Below, one piece after another: positions 31,228 through 43,925 of a stretch of 64,000 bases of DNA. The DNA comes from Gari tellinella (lineage: Eukaryota; Mollusca; Bivalvia; Cardiida; Psammobiidae). The notes under the pieces were generated by a model, which worked only from the letters and a program-made list of their open reading frames with translations, searched no databases and had not been told where the DNA came from. Within the stretch, counting starts at the first letter, position 1, and each line of letters opens with the position of its first letter. A program made the position numbers and the translations under genes. Where the stretch lies: the NCBI GenBank assembly GCA_922989275.2, contig OV277864.1:45631550-45695549 (forward strand), in the 5' to 3' direction.

Positions 31228-33278
31228 AATAATATAATGATATAGATGGGTGTGCAAAATTGAATGAAGTTGAGGTTTTCAAAGAATTGTAATATCTTGA
31301 ATTGAAAAGCAAAAAAATGCAAGTATACAATGGAAACAATAACTTTTATTTAAAATGCAAAACTACCATGTACAGAAATGCAAAACAATGATTTAACTCA
31401 TATCCTAGCTACTGGTAGGAGATCCTCACATTAATACATTGTTCTATATATCAAAGTTCATTCATAGAGTTTCTTGAAACAAACTATAACTAAATAAACT
31501 ACAGTACATGGATACATGCTCATACAGATACAGCAGTCTACTGTAGATTCTCTAACACCAGTCCTCACTCTTGTACCTAAATGATAAAACAACACAACTG
31601 TGTTTAACTCACTTAAGGTAAATGTGTACAAAAAAAATAACAATTAAAACAAATTGGTAGTAAACCATAACAAAACACATAGCTTCCTCTGTATATCTAT
31701 AAAATATTTCAGATGTCATATCTTAAATAGAAGCATGATGTCATCAGCACAGTAGTAAACAGTCTGCAATGTTCAGTCTTGTCTCTTAATTTTACACTCT
31801 CACAATTCAATTCTGGTAAAACTGTAATAGTACATAGACCAGCCTGGCTACTCATCCAATCAGACAATTCAGTTGCAACAAGTGCTCTTAAACCTAAATT
31901 TCTGATCAAATATGATTGATTGAAAATATTGGTCTAAATAGATACAATGCAGCTCCGCTGAAAAAAGGAATAGGTGATGTTTTTTTAACCTGGGCTAAAT
32001 GTGTCAGAACCATGCAAGGCATTGTTCACATATTAATCTGTATTTAAATCAAAATACAATAACATCCCCTTCTTCCCTTATCGATGCATCACTCGGTACT
32101 GGCCAGTGTTTACTATGAGGTTTCTATAAAAACAACACAGTGGCTTAGATGTTGATATAAATGGAAGCATTTGAACCATAACACAACGCTGAGCTAACTT
32201 GTTTTGTCCGGAAATATGTATATTTACTATTTTAGCATTTTGAAGACAATCATACCTGACTGTACGATTTAGACAACCTAGAGAAAATTGTACTGTACAG
32301 TTTAGATAGGGCCGTTTCCTTACGGTTCAGACACAGGATTTGTCTTTAAAAAAGACCACTAGACTACAATTAAGACATTCTATTTAAAAGCAAGAAGTCG
32401 ACACTTTCGTCATAATGAAATAAATTTATTAAATTACATTACGTTTGACACAAACTGCAACATATATGGATGTTTCGCTACATGTAGGCTACGTTTCGCT
32501 ACTAGCAATTTCCATGCCAGTACTTAGACAGTTCGCTTCTCAACTCAGAAAAGGACTGAGCTCAGTATTACTTATAAGCCATGCCAGATAAATGCCAAGG
32601 TTATTTGGTGGTTAAATAGGCTGAATTTAACATTGACCATAACTTTTGAAATGCATGTTTCTTCTTGGGTGGGATATACCTGCCAAATCTGAGGTTTCTA
32701 TCACATGTATGTCCATTGCGTCTTGCTGTCGTTGTCACCATATATGCAATATTCACGTATATGAGCGATAATGTGGTGAACTGCTAAATTTCCATACTGC
32801 TCAAGCACATGCTTATCTGACCTCTTAATAAATTTCTAATTATAAAAAGATTAGACTGACAGCATACGGTCGGAAAAGAAACAATTAATTTTTCGGTTGG
32901 TTGCTATTACATCATTGGATAGCTACAGAAAGACAGTATATCGGGTTACATGTTGTGACTATTTTGCTTGAACTTGCAGTCTACTACCCTATATTACAAG
33001 CTAAATGAAACAATCAAAAGCAAACACAATCAATTATGAACCAATATAGGTTCTGGTTGACACCAGAACAAATGCTACATGTAGGAGCTACAGATCTGGA
33101 TACCCTCCCACTACATGATTATTCACTCATTGTGTAAACACATTGTTTCATCTTATCTAAGAACTGACAATCCTCATTAAGGCTCTGGTTGACTTATCTA
33201 TAGCTGTAGCGGATTTTCGGTAGAGCATGTAATTTGTTACTAGATTATGATTCTAAGGGGTCAGGTTTGTGACAGATG
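31228..33278. other. Repeat-poor AT-rich interval, possibly UTR or unique sequence
   Basis: About 2 kb lack the window's MITE families, which is unusual here. On the minus strand an AATAAA (31350-31345) lies about 20 nt before a plausible cleavage position, and sequence upstream of it is stop-rich and unique. This is compatible with a long 3' UTR transcribed leftward, but no coding exon is visible. Confidence 0.25.
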
Positions 33279-33369
33279 GTGACAACAGTGATATCTTTTA
33301 GTTACTTATATATCGGAGCCTCTTGGGCTCCGATATATCAGTAACTAAACGATATCCCTAACTTGTCAC
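33279..33369. repeat. H palindrome
   Basis: GTGACAACAGTGATATC, TTAGTTAC and TATATCGGAGCC fold onto GGCTCCGATATATCAGTAAC and GATATCCCTAACTTGTCAC. The imperfect hairpin is about 91 bp with a TCTTG loop. No second copy is obvious in the window. Confidence 0.7.
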
Positions 33370-33615
33370 ACTAAAACATAATGAACGAGTTTGGTAGGGG
33401 TTTCTGTACAGTTTTTGTGGCATTGGCGGTTTTATTCGCTTAATGAACCGTTGCAAAAACTCGTCGGTGTCAGTTATATAGCGAAATCGATCCAAAACGA
33501 CAACTGGTCTTGATCTACACTGTTTGACACCGAAATACATCTAAAGCATTTATGTGCATACATGTTTATAGCTGTATTATAAATAATGTCAGCGTGATGC
33601 CGGAAACGTATTATA
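33370..33615. other. Unassigned non-coding stretch
   Basis: Degraded B-like scraps only. Confidence 0.3.
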
Positions 33616-33735
33616 TATATACTGTATTTGGCAGTGTAGACCAAACCCAGATATAGAGTCTGGGATGCCAATGGTGCTTGGTCTGTACAATGTTGCAATG
33701 CAATAAGACTGGTTTTGTCATGGCACGGCTCATTT
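33616..33735 (+). repeat. I repeat, copy 1
   Basis: TGTATTTGGCAGTGTAGACC, GTCTGGGATG, GGTGCTTGGTCTGTACAATG, TTGCAATGCAA and GGTTTTGTCATGGCACGGCT are shared in the same order with 52018-52132. GACCAAAC and GCTTGGTC could pair. Nature unknown. Confidence 0.6.
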
Positions 33736-34610
33736 ATGTTCTAATCTGTTGAAGGGCGGCAACTGGCGAATGATTTATCACGTAATTTCACTTCAGTTGT
33801 TTCCTCTTCTCCGTTTTTATCCAATTTCAAAATGAGTTTTCCAGATCTATACAGACGGTTTGGATCAAGATGAGATGCCGGGAAAGTCTGGTAAGATCAT
33901 AAACCATTTATCACTAGGAATGGGTAAAATAAACGTACAAAACATTCAAGAAACAAAGAATTATTTCAGAAAAGTAGCAGAGGAAAACTTAAACAGACGA
34001 TATTTTATCTGTTTACTTAATGGTTAAACAGCAAGGAAGGGAGATAATAGCTGTGATTTAGTGTTATATTATTTAAAAGAATTATCTTTCTACAATACAC
34101 GGCTCACACCGTTGTTTTGATAATATATTTAAACCTAATGTTGCTAACTCTGCATACACTAGCATTTTGCAAACAGTTCAGATACAGATCAGACGCCGAG
34201 TTACTCTGTGTCTTATCCAGAGCCAAACTGTTTGACATGCGTATCAATATATTCTTCATTCAAAATGCAACAATTGAGAATAAAAAAATCAGACGACACT
34301 AGCTAATAGACGATAATTTAGCAATGAAAGGGTCCAAACATGTCGGTATAGGTGTAATGTGATCAAGAAGTTCGATAGTTTAAGTTAAACCGGCACAGTG
34401 TGTACGGGATATTTTAATCGCTTAATTGTTGGATATTGAATACACAAATATAATGAAAGCCCGGCGTCACAGAACGTATTCAATTAGCGGAGTTAGTAAT
34501 ACCTTTCCATTTCGAAATTGAATGTTTTATTTACAAACCAAATAATAGTAATCGTTGTTATACAAGTCCGACATCCGGAAAACCAGAGTGGGATCTTAAA
34601 CTAAAGAACA
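33736..34610. other. Non-coding stretch with a B-family core
   Basis: B hairpins lie at about 33855-33890 (half) and 34172-34233 (AACAGTTCAGATACAGATC ... CCAAACTGTTTG). No gene is seen. Confidence 0.5.
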
Positions 34611-34712
34611 GGTACTGTTTTCCTTTTGATATTGTTAACCTATTGAATTGGTACTGTTTTCCTTTTGATATTGTTAACCTATTGAAAGGATACTATTTTC
34701 CTTTTGATATTT
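34611..34712 (+). repeat. 39 bp tandem repeat, about 2.6 units
   Basis: GGTACTGTTTTCCTTTTGAT plus ATTGTTAACCTATTGAA repeats at 34611, 34650 and (as GATACTATTTTCC) 34689. The first two units are nearly identical. Confidence 0.85.
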
Positions 34713-37710
34713 TCTTGTCACTTCCTATATTATTTAGGTTTCAAGTGTCTTTCCCTTTTTGCGTGAATGTTTGAAGCACACGAAGTTTGAGTGTGTCTGA
34801 TTTCTTTAAATACTCATGAATATATAAACAGGTTATATTGTACATGTATATTTTGATTGGCACCTGTCCGTCTTGTTATCTTTTAAGTTAGCTTGGCAAT
34901 ATAAGATACACGTTGTCGTCTTCATTGACATGGAAAAGATGTGTACCAAAGTTTCAGTTACTAATTGGATATAATGTTCTGAGTCAAATCACCTTTGCAG
35001 ATTACTCACTATAATCATGTTGCCATGTTGGCACCATACAGGGATAGTACACGTAACAAAATAATGACAATGTAGTAACTTTCTTATATATACTGCTTTG
35101 AATTTTATATATTTATACAGTTACATCTATAATCAATTGCAAAGCTATGTTTTAGACGTACAAAACATTCAAGAAGCAGAGCCAGATCAGACGCCGTGTA
35201 CTCCAGCGTCTGTTCAGGTTCCAAACTGTTTGCCACTAAGGTCAAAGTAATTGTCAATATTTTAAAAGGATCTCATTTCTATACATTTTTATTGCGTCGT
35301 GTTTGTAAATAGTTTCGATTAAACGGGAAAGAATAGCATCTTCCTTACTTTAACTACATGTATGTAAAAGGATTAATAATGATGTTCGTACTCTTCAATG
35401 TCCTGGGGAGCTACCTTTACAGCAAATAAGTGATATTGGTTGGTTGGTTGAACATTACTGACATTCTGTAGCCCGGGTGTCATATAGAGATAATATACAT
35501 GTTGGATTTATATATAAATGCATATGGACTCTGTGGTTACCATTTTACTCTCACCGGAATGATTAAAGCTGCAACACCATTGAGTATTATTCGCGAATGA
35601 AGGAGCTCTAACACGCTTAAATGTGGAGAAATATAAACATATAGCATCAAGCACTTCTTTGCAGGAACGGGGTGAATTATGAAAGTGTGTTGCAGCTGAT
35701 TATTTTCATGTCTTTCCGTCTATAAATGATGACACAATATTACTTTTGCAATATTATAAATAGAGGAAGACACGTGTCACTGTTGTTTGCAGAGCCTTAA
35801 AGAGCACAACAGAGAGCAATGTTGCTTCCTCTAACCCACCCACTCCTCCGTTTTGCAGAAACTTTAACCGTCTATATGGTATACTATATGTCGAATATGT
35901 TAGTGGTATAGTGGATACACAGGTACATGTATTTGACACCTTTTTAAAAATCATTTTTTACTAGACACCATATAAAAGAAACTAATGGTATATAGTAAAA
36001 AAAAGTTTTGGAAAAACAAATGTGTCAAGCATCTGTGAATGGATACATGTACTTGTATGAGTTCATTAAGCTCACCCTTTCACCGCCATATATAACTACA
36101 ATAGTACTGCAGACAGAGTAACGCCGTCTCTGCCCGGAATACAAAATGTTTGACAATAGCATATTCATGACTGTTTAAAGTGGAATTATTTTGTTCAATG
36201 GAAGAATACTCTCTGAAAGTCGTAAAAAAGGCATATTTATGGAGTAATGGTCAACTTTATATTTGGAACTATAATACATAAAGCAGTATTAAGGCAGATG
36301 GTATCGTTGCGGCGGTATGTTCAAACAGGCGATAATTTCGGTGATGGTATTGATACAACGATCACAGAAATCCTTAATCATACTACATAGATGACAGCAT
36401 AGATGTGTGATCTATGTTAGCCGAATATTGTACAGTCAGTCCCGGGTTCAGCTCAACTTCAAAATAAAATAAATTGCATCTTCATTCTATAAGAATGGTA
36501 GCTTAATGCAGGACGAACGTAATACAGAAAGCTCATGTAGGAGCTTTCTGTATTACTGCCGTCCTGTATTAAGTAGCCAACCACCTTTAGATTTCTCCTT
36601 TATTCTTCAATGAATTATCGCTGACCACGATTTTGATGGTAGTAGTATTATCGTATTAATACCATTGAACAGAAGCCAGAAATGTTTCAACAAATATGCT
36701 TTATAATCTTGATAGTATCCATATGTAAACAGAAACGGGAATCGATCCCTATATTTCATTTTATTTGACTTAATTGATCGATAATTAAACGCCAAACATT
36801 TGATAAGACTAAATCTGGCTTGTCCGTGGTCCTTAAAGATAGCTCATCCTTACAGGGACCAAGTAGGACATTAGTTAAACATTTCAGCCCATATAGCCTC
36901 TTTCCTGTTTCTAGTTTTGAAGATACATAGTTTACCATTAAAGCAGGTTGAAAGTGAAACAGAATGGGTTTGACCATTACATCAACATGTTTGACTTTTT
37001 TTACAACTGGCTTAATCCTTCGTTATCATGCCCGACTACTATGCAATTTTGCTTACCATTTAGATCTAAATTAAATGCCGAAAAATCGGCATCCGAACAG
37101 AGTTCAAATTATGTGTTACTCATATTGACGTATCTGCAGTGAACATATCAACTATTCTAAATTTTATAAGAAGAAGAGCAGATGCCACTTTTTAATCAGA
37201 TAATATCATGACAAAAGAATAGGGTATAACATGTTATCTATTTTATACTTCATAGGCACACATTCCTTGACACGGAGACACCCCACCTACCCTCCCTTAT
37301 TATCATTATCGAACATTCCATGCTTGGGTTGTGATATCAATAAATCTATACACGCCATTCTGATGCTTTTTATAGTCGAGAGAAGAAATAATGTCACATG
37401 CACAGACAAGAAGCATTTGTAGGGCACGTTTGTTTGTGTTAATAGCGGCTCAAATTTAAACGCGCTTAAGTTGTCGTCTGCCATTACCGCATCGTCTGCC
37501 TGATCCTTGCAAACTTGGCAACACTGTTGCGGTGATTGCATTAATCACGGCCATGTTGACAAATTATGAAGATTAGACTAGACATGCAGTTAATCCGCTT
37601 TCGAACATTTTAAAAATGATTTGAAACATATCCGTTAATTATCTATACGCATACTCAAGGGTTATATCGACTTTAAGCTTTATCATGCTAAAACGCGCAT
37701 TGACTGCCAT
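34713..37710. other. Non-coding stretch with scattered MITE pieces
   Basis: Contents seen: a B core at about 35170-35232, a C/B scrap at about 36110-36150, a D hairpin at 36492-36574 (CTTAATGCAGGACGAACG / CGTCCTGTATTAAG-like, with the ACG/CGT change on both arms), and an A fragment at about 36897-36965 (CCTGTTTCTAGTTTTGAAG, AAGCAGGTTGAAAGTG). No coding exon is recognised. Confidence 0.45.
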
Positions 37711-37780
37711 TTGCAAACAGTTTGGACCCTGATCAGACGCCGAGTAACTCGGCGTCTGATCAGCATCCAAACTGTTTGCC
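37711..37780. repeat. B-family hairpin core, near perfect
   Basis: GCAAACAGTTTGGACCCTG and ATCAGACGCCGAGT pair with ACTCGGCGTCTGATCAG and CCAAACTGTTTGC. The arms are about 30 bp. Confidence 0.8.
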
Positions 37781-38199
37781 ACTCGTATGAATAAGATACT
37801 ATCAAGAAAATCTTCATTAAACGAAATTTGAGCACTTTGCAGATAACAGTTTCGAAGCAGGCGCTAACGTAGCAGGATAAGTATTAAGTAGAAACCATTT
37901 GAAAAATGGTTCTCAATATCTATGCAGAGTTTTAAACTATACCGCTATAGTTTAATCTAAATGGTCAGTGTGCTTGGAGTTTAAAAACGGGAGGGACGTT
38001 CGTGTAATATCAGAAACTATCGCATGTGTAATATGTGAGTTATTTTTATGATAAACAATGCGATATTTTTGGTTAAATCTTAACAAGGAAGGGAACTAAT
38101 ATATCGGGATATTAGTGGTGTTGATTTTATATTGGAAACGTGGAGTGGTGTTACAGGAAACCAGGTGAATAGAGATATCCATATTTAGTACTACATGTA

Positions 38200-38378
38200 C
38201 AGTCGAAATTCGATATCTCGAACTGGCTTAAATCGAATTCACTTGCATTTCACTATTTCTACCTCGTATAAGTCGTACATATCCACATTTTAAAGTTAAA
38301 ACGTGGCATAGCCACGTTTTAACTTTGAAATACGGATATGTTCGACTGAGGCGAGTTCGAGATATCGCAGTTTGAATG
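38200..38378 (+). mobile_element. F-family mariner-like MITE, best copy
   Basis: TA duplications flank ends CAGTCGAAATTCGATATC and GATATCGCAGTTTGAATG. The central palindrome AAGTTAAAACGTGGC / GCCACGTTTTAACTTT has a tip ATA. TA sites and CAGT ends fit Tc1/mariner-type MITEs. Confidence 0.75.
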
Positions 38379-39563
38379 TAGCTCTTGTACATGCACATTT
38401 TGTAAGTGACTTATATTACCAACTAATCATTTAGGACGAGTTGATATCTATGGATGCAGGCGGCTGTTTAATGCAGGACAAAAGGTAAAACAGAACACTT
38501 ATTTTGGAGTTTCTGTATTGCTTTCGCCCTGGGTCACCTTTATTGCAGATCAAACACTGAGCATTTTTAGTATCGCTAGAAAGAGGCTATAAACTTTATA
38601 GTCACAACATAATTATGTTCAGAGATCATTTAATGCATTGGGAAAATGCAGTTTTTTTAAGTTTACATGTACATGTTACCCATTCAATACCGCCATTTAT
38701 CGTTTTAAGCTATCGCCTTATCTATTATTTCAAAGTACAATTTAAGACAGTGGGGCAGTTAGTAAACCGGCGTCCGATCAGGCCCCAAGCTGTATGTACT
38801 CAAATTAAAATAAATCGCTAGAAATATAAAAAAGTTGTAATTTTCTACAAATTATTACAGTACGTTTGCGTTTCGTATCCGTTTAAACGGGAAAGAATAA
38901 CGTCTTCTCCTCTGTACCTATTAGTTGTCATTGTCACAGTGCTCTGCAATTGTTAAATGTCACATAAATAGGTTGAACTTCTTTGTTTATTTTAGAAATA
39001 ATGCCCTGCAAATAGATGACCTGCTATAACACTCCAAGAGGTCTTGTTTATGTATAGCAACCCAATAACATTTCAATGAGTTATTTTTAACAACCTTTCT
39101 GTTGCATTGTAACCTTATATTCATTGACTGTACTTTAAAATCAGCTGGGATTCAGATGAGACGCTAAGTAATTCGGAAACTGTGCATGATCTAATTTGTT
39201 TCGACACTCATAGTTGACGTTCTTTAGTCGAACAATACCCTAATGTAAATTTTACAATATCTAACACATTACTCCATATATACACCAGTTTACGCGTTGC
39301 ATTTATTCCTCAAATATAGAAAATGGTTCCTTTTTATATATATAGTTATGGATATGCATCACACAACAAAAATGGTTGTTTTGAAAACAAATTGATACAA
39401 GAAAAACAAATATAACAGACACAGACCGCTGAACTTCTGATTGAACCCTTTGATCAGTGTCTACACTGTTTGAATAAATAAATATCGGTTTATTAGTTTC
39501 CGCGTAACCTCGATTAAGATAGATGGTTGCTTAAAATAGACTGAAAGAGAATAAGACGTCTCC
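38379..39563. other. Non-coding stretch with MITE scraps
   Basis: A decayed D hairpin lies at 38467-38533 and B/C scraps at about 38745-38790, 39140-39190 and 39425-39470. No gene is seen. Confidence 0.45.
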
Positions 39564-39815
39564 TTAACCCTTTACCCCATAGCCTGCTTCTAGTTTTGGA
39601 AATAGATGACTACTTAAAGCAGGTTGAAAGTAAAGCAGAATGCGCCTTTGGGCGCATTCTGCTTTACTTTCAGCCTGTTTTAAGCTACCATCTCCTAGAA
39701 TAAATAAAACATTCTTTATGATACATATTCATGACTGTTTCAATCGGAACTATTTTCTTCAGCGTAGGAATAAACTGAATGCGCTAAAAGGCGCTTCTAC
39801 AAGGGAAAGGGTTAA
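39564..39815 (+). mobile_element. A-family TTAA MITE, complete
   Basis: The 252 bp element has TTAACCCTTTACCCCATAGC at the left and GGGAAAGGGTTAA at the right. The hairpin apex GCGCCTTTGGGCGC is paired. It has the same length as the copy at 1248-1499. Confidence 0.85.
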
Positions 39816-41203
39816 GTGGGTGTAGGGTTCTATTCTTGTCTTCTCTAAGCTGTCTCTTGCCGGGATGAAGAAACTGTTCACATGCCACATGGTTCAGAAC
39901 AAGATAACAATAAAATACATCAATTGAGGATTAGGTACAGATGTAATGGTCCGAAAATACGATTATATAAGGGAAAAGGTTAAACCAAGTCAAATGATTT
40001 GAAAATAAAATCCATCTTGTGCTAAATGGTCACTCTAAAGAAGTTGAAAGTTCAGTCTTGAACACGGGTGGTAACTTAACTCTTTCAATATTAATAACTC
40101 TTGTGGGTTATCAAGTTTCCTAGTGGATATTTTTAGTTACCAAAACATGCATCAGTCTGCTTGAAATTCAGGGTAATTTAAAAAACTGTTTTCAACTAGC
40201 AAACACTGTTTGCAAATGTAATGAGTCACATTGAGTGATTTAGATATACATATTTTAATCTAAGTCAAATAACGCGAAGTAAGAAAAACCACAAGTTCCT
40301 TTAGAGCTATTCCAATACTAAATTGATATCCGAATATTTGGGTGCTATACGAATATTCGGATATTCATTGACATCGAAATAACCATTGTACTCGGCCAAT
40401 GCAGTCCTTTTGGATTGTTATTGTTAGTGACACTTCCGAAACAGACGAGATATTATAGCAGCTGATATCTTACAGGAAGGAATGACATTTACCAACCTTC
40501 CTGGTCTTTGAAGTTTGTCTGCCGACACTAAATGAAACGCTATAGCCACTCTAACACTTAATAAAGCTCACTTCTCGTCTGCTTCAAAACTTTAGTCTGC
40601 AATACTATTCAAAAGCTAATTAAAAAGACTTTTAGACCTTTTCAATTGAAGAAAATTAATTCAAGTGTAAAACATTTTGGTTCCTGATCAGGCATCACTT
40701 ATCGCACCTGATCTGGATTGAAACTGTTTGCAAATTAAAGCCAAACCAAGTCACGTTTCGCACTTCAAATGATTGAGTTGTTTTGTCTGCATTACAATGA
40801 ATTGAAATCGATCTAAACCTATCCACCGTCGCTGGCCATAACAATTGACATTGCAAACCGTATGGATCCAAATCAGACTCTGAGTTTCCCGGCGTCTGAT
40901 CATGATCCAAACTATTTTACACTCGAATTGATGTGTATTCTGTCAAACAAACGTAGATGTAAAGTTCAAAGATATATTACAGACGACAATTTAAAGCAGG
41001 CGATATTTTGCCGGTGAAAGGGTTAAATTATACACTGGTCAATATACTGTTATGAAATATGGCAGGCAACCGGCTCTTGTGTTCCTTCAGTGAGGAAGAC
41101 GTTATTCTTTCCAGTTCAAAAGAAACTTAACGCAAAGGCAAAACAATAACATTTAGGAAATAACAGGTAACAGCAGAGATTGACAATTCAGCAACATTAG
41201 AGT
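39816..41203. other. Non-coding stretch with B-family copies
   Basis: B-type cores are at about 40672-40728 and 40850-40915 (GCAAACCGTATGGATCC ... GGCGTCTGATCATGATCC). The second belongs to a MITE ending GTGAAAGGGTTAA near 41024. No gene is seen. Confidence 0.5.
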
Positions 41204-41274
41204 GGCAAACAGTTTGGAACCTGATCAAACGCCAAGTTATTTAGCGTCTGATCAGGCTCCAAACTGTTTGCAAT
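41204..41274. repeat. B-family hairpin core
   Basis: GCAAACAGTTTGGAACCTG pairs with CAGGCTCCAAACTGTTTGC around ATCAAACGCCAAGTTATTTA, which retains one-sided changes. Confidence 0.7.
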
Positions 41275-41399
41275 TTGACAATATTGTTCATAGTGCAAAT
41301 GAGTTTAATGGGAAAGCACAAAGCATGCTGTAAAACCATAAAGAAGAACCCCGCTTAACACGGTCCAAAAGACGCGTATACATACAATATTGTTAGCAT

Positions 41400-41648
41400 T
41401 TAACTCCTTGAATCCGATCGACGAGTATATTCGTCCTGCACAATTAGCATACCTGTGAAGAGTATACTTGTCCTATATCATAGTCTAGACCATTACCAGA
41501 GTGCTCCTAACGGAACTCTCTGAAAGGGTTTGACATTTAGCTTCGTGTATTTGCCAATGTATTAAGAAAACAACACTGAATAGTCAAAATGGAAATACTT
41601 AACTGGAAACAGTTACTGCAGTTGTCTGTTTGAACGTTCATGGGTTAA
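41400..41648 (+). mobile_element. C-family TTAA MITE, decayed hairpin
   Basis: The 249 bp element runs TTAACTCCTTGAATCCGATC to CATGGGTTAA. It keeps GAGTATACTTGTCCTATATC and a degraded core (AGAGTGCTCCTAACGGAACTCT). Confidence 0.6.
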
Positions 41649-41769
41649 TGAGCTACTAGAGTAGAGAAGACGCTATCTTTCCCGTTTAAACGCAAACGAA
41701 ACAAAAGCGCATAATAATAAATTGTAGTAAATTACAATTTTTATGAAATTACTAATGATTCATTTTAAT

Positions 41770-42130
41770 ACGAGTGGCAAACAGTTTGGAGCATGATCAG
41801 ACGCCGGATCTAGCACCAAACTGTTTGCAATGGAAATACTACTTTTAACAAAAAAGCGTTTATCTCCACTGTAGCTGCCATGCATGGTATATAAAGTTAT
41901 ATGTGCGATGTTTTTCTGTTAAAGCCGCATAGATACCTTCATTTATACGAAGTAGAAACGTTATTATATCCTGGGAAATCAGGGTCAAACGCAATTCAAC
42001 TAAATGTTGGAAACGACAGCCTTATAACTTGTCATGCATGTATTATAATATGTCAAACGGTTTGAACCCTGATCAGATGTGGGGTTTTCCCGACATCTGA
42101 TCAGCCTCAAAACTGCTAGCAACTCAGACT
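41770..42130. repeat. Two B-family hairpin cores
   Basis: One is at 41778-41830 with a truncated tip (CATGATCAGACGCCGGATCT then the right arm). One is at 42054-42118 with paired ACCCTGATCAGATGTGGGGT / CCCGACATCTGATCAGCC. Confidence 0.65.
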
Positions 42131-42487
42131 AAAATCAAGATTTAAAAAGGTGCATTCTGTTTTACTCTCGTCTTGCATTAAGCTACTATCTGCCTTTATA
42201 ACTGGTAATTGACATTCTTTTGTGTGGTCGGCTAAGCACAAATATGTCACAATAGTATGATACTATCTAAACAACAGTGACAACTTTATGCCGTGTAAAA
42301 ATAAATCCTCACACACAATCAGTTGATCGGTTATTTTGATATCGTCATATTGTGGATCGACAAATCCATTTTAATCCTTGATTATACTGAACTTATCGCA
42401 TGGACTGTTCCACGTTAGAAATGTAACCAGTTTTTGTTGTTTTTATTTTTGTTAATTTAGAAATTATTTCGGAAAAATAAAAGTAAA

Positions 42488-42556
42488 ACAAACAGTGCAG
42501 ACCCTGATCAGAGGGATCCTTAAGGAACCCTCTGATCAGGGTCTATACTGTTTGCA
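42488..42556. repeat. C-family hairpin core, near perfect
   Basis: CAAACAGTGCAGACCCTGAT, tip GGATCCTTAAGGAACC, ATCAGGGTCTATACTGTTTG. The arms pair over about 32 bp with three mismatches. Confidence 0.8.
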
Positions 42557-42716
42557 AAATATACATGTACTGGTTTCCAGCATATTGAGGGTTAATCTTC
42601 TTACAAGATTAGGACCAGGAGGGGTATTATAGGGCCTTGAAATAGATACTTGAAATCTAGAACTTGTGTTGAAGACGCCCTCTACAGATTAGCCTTCTGA
42701 GCTTTGTGAACACAGT

Positions 42717-42778
42717 TGCAAACAGTTTGGATCAAGATGATAAAACTCGGCGTCTCATCTGGATCCAAACCGTTTGAC
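42717..42778. repeat. B-family hairpin core, short tip
   Basis: GCAAACAGTTTGGATCAAGA and GATAAAACTCGGCGTC, then TCTGGATCCAAACCGTTTG. The left GACGCCG half of the tip is missing, so this is a one-sided deletion. Confidence 0.65.
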
Positions 42779-42936
42779 ACTCTGACAAGAGTTTTTTTTT
42801 GTTTTTTTTTAAAAAAACCCAAACCTTTTGAATCAATTTTGAGAATTGTTGTAGACGATGCAACTTTTGCAGAAGTCAATTACAACATATCGAGTAGAAA
42901 GATTAACTCCGTGTTTTAACCCTTTAATTACATGTA

Positions 42937-43143
42937 TTAATCCATTTGTGCCTAGCGTCCTATAAAAGGGACACAGGCACACAGTGTGGTTTCTGATCAG
43001 TCAACACCGTTTGCTGATGGAATTTTCAATATAGATTTAAATTAAAACTAAAATGAAAATGTAGACCAGGCACCCCTTAGATGAAAAAATGGACTAATCC
43101 ATTATATAAATATGGAATAATCCACTGGACGAAAATGAGTTAA
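42937..43143 (+). mobile_element. J-family TTAA MITE
   Basis: TTAATCCATTTGTGCCTAGC to GACGAAAATGAGTTAA, 207 bp, with AAAATGAAAATGTAGACC and CACCCCTTAGATGAAAAAAT inside. Related copies are at 61824-62019 (+) and 63554-63779 (-). It lacks a strong central hairpin. Confidence 0.65.
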
Positions 43144-43239
43144 ATAAAAATGATCTGAAATATTTCCTCTGCTAAACTTCTTAGCTAGCTATTTTTCAAT
43201 CAGTATGCGAAAACATATATATATGTCTACTATCTAATG

Positions 43240-43312
43240 GACAAATAGTTTGGATCTGAACTTGGATTAACATTTTGTTCAGCTTGATCTTGATCCAAAC
43301 TGTTTTCAAAAC
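43240..43312. repeat. Decayed B-family hairpin
   Basis: AAATAGTTTGGATCTGAAC pairs loosely with CTTGATCCAAACTGTTTTC. Confidence 0.5.
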
Positions 43313-43405
43313 TTTTCAATACACATCCCAAGTATTTACATGTTTACCGAACTTACGATAAAAGTTACCATCTTAAGTATTTGATCAACCCCTTTACTAT
43401 TATGA

Positions 43406-43925
43406 TATCACCTGTTTTGTGATGTGTGTGAGAAGCGAGATATTGAAGATGAATATCACTGCATAATGGTTTGTTCAAGTTTCACTGATTTAAGGAAACA
43501 ATATATAAAAAAGTATTTCTACATAAGACCAAATTTCGTAAAGATTTATCAGTTGATGCAGTCTACTAACACAATTATACTTAACAACCTAACCAAATTT
43601 ATTAAGTTTTCTCTTAATAGACGCACTTCGTTAGTCGGAAATACAGATTAAACTCACTTCAAACTTTCTACTTGATTGGTAATAAAATAAAAGTTTGTAT
43701 CTTGTACACGTATTTGTTAATGAAATAATGATCAAGATTATCTTAAAATATATAATCATTGCATTACATGTTTAAGCTACTTAATTGTATTGTCATTGTG
43801 TGATACTTGCTCTGTTCGGATAAATGTGAAATTTTGCATGTTAATTGACCGTTATTCTATTATATAGAATGTATGTATCAACGAGGTACGTTTATGTACT
43901 AGTTGAAATAAAATTCTGATCTGTT
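43406..43925 (+). pseudogene. LINE ORF2 3' end with tail
   Basis: After a stop at 43403-43405 the frame reads FCDVCEKRD, EDEYHCIMVC and LRKQYIKKYF, stopping at 43651. CX2CX9HX4C followed by an F-x-x-LR-x-x-YI pattern is the C-terminal zinc-knuckle region of many LINE ORF2 proteins. About 270 bp of 3' UTR follow, ending GAAATAAAATTCTGATCTG, related to the TTCTG tails elsewhere. It is 5'-truncated, as is typical of LINE insertions. Confidence 0.7.
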
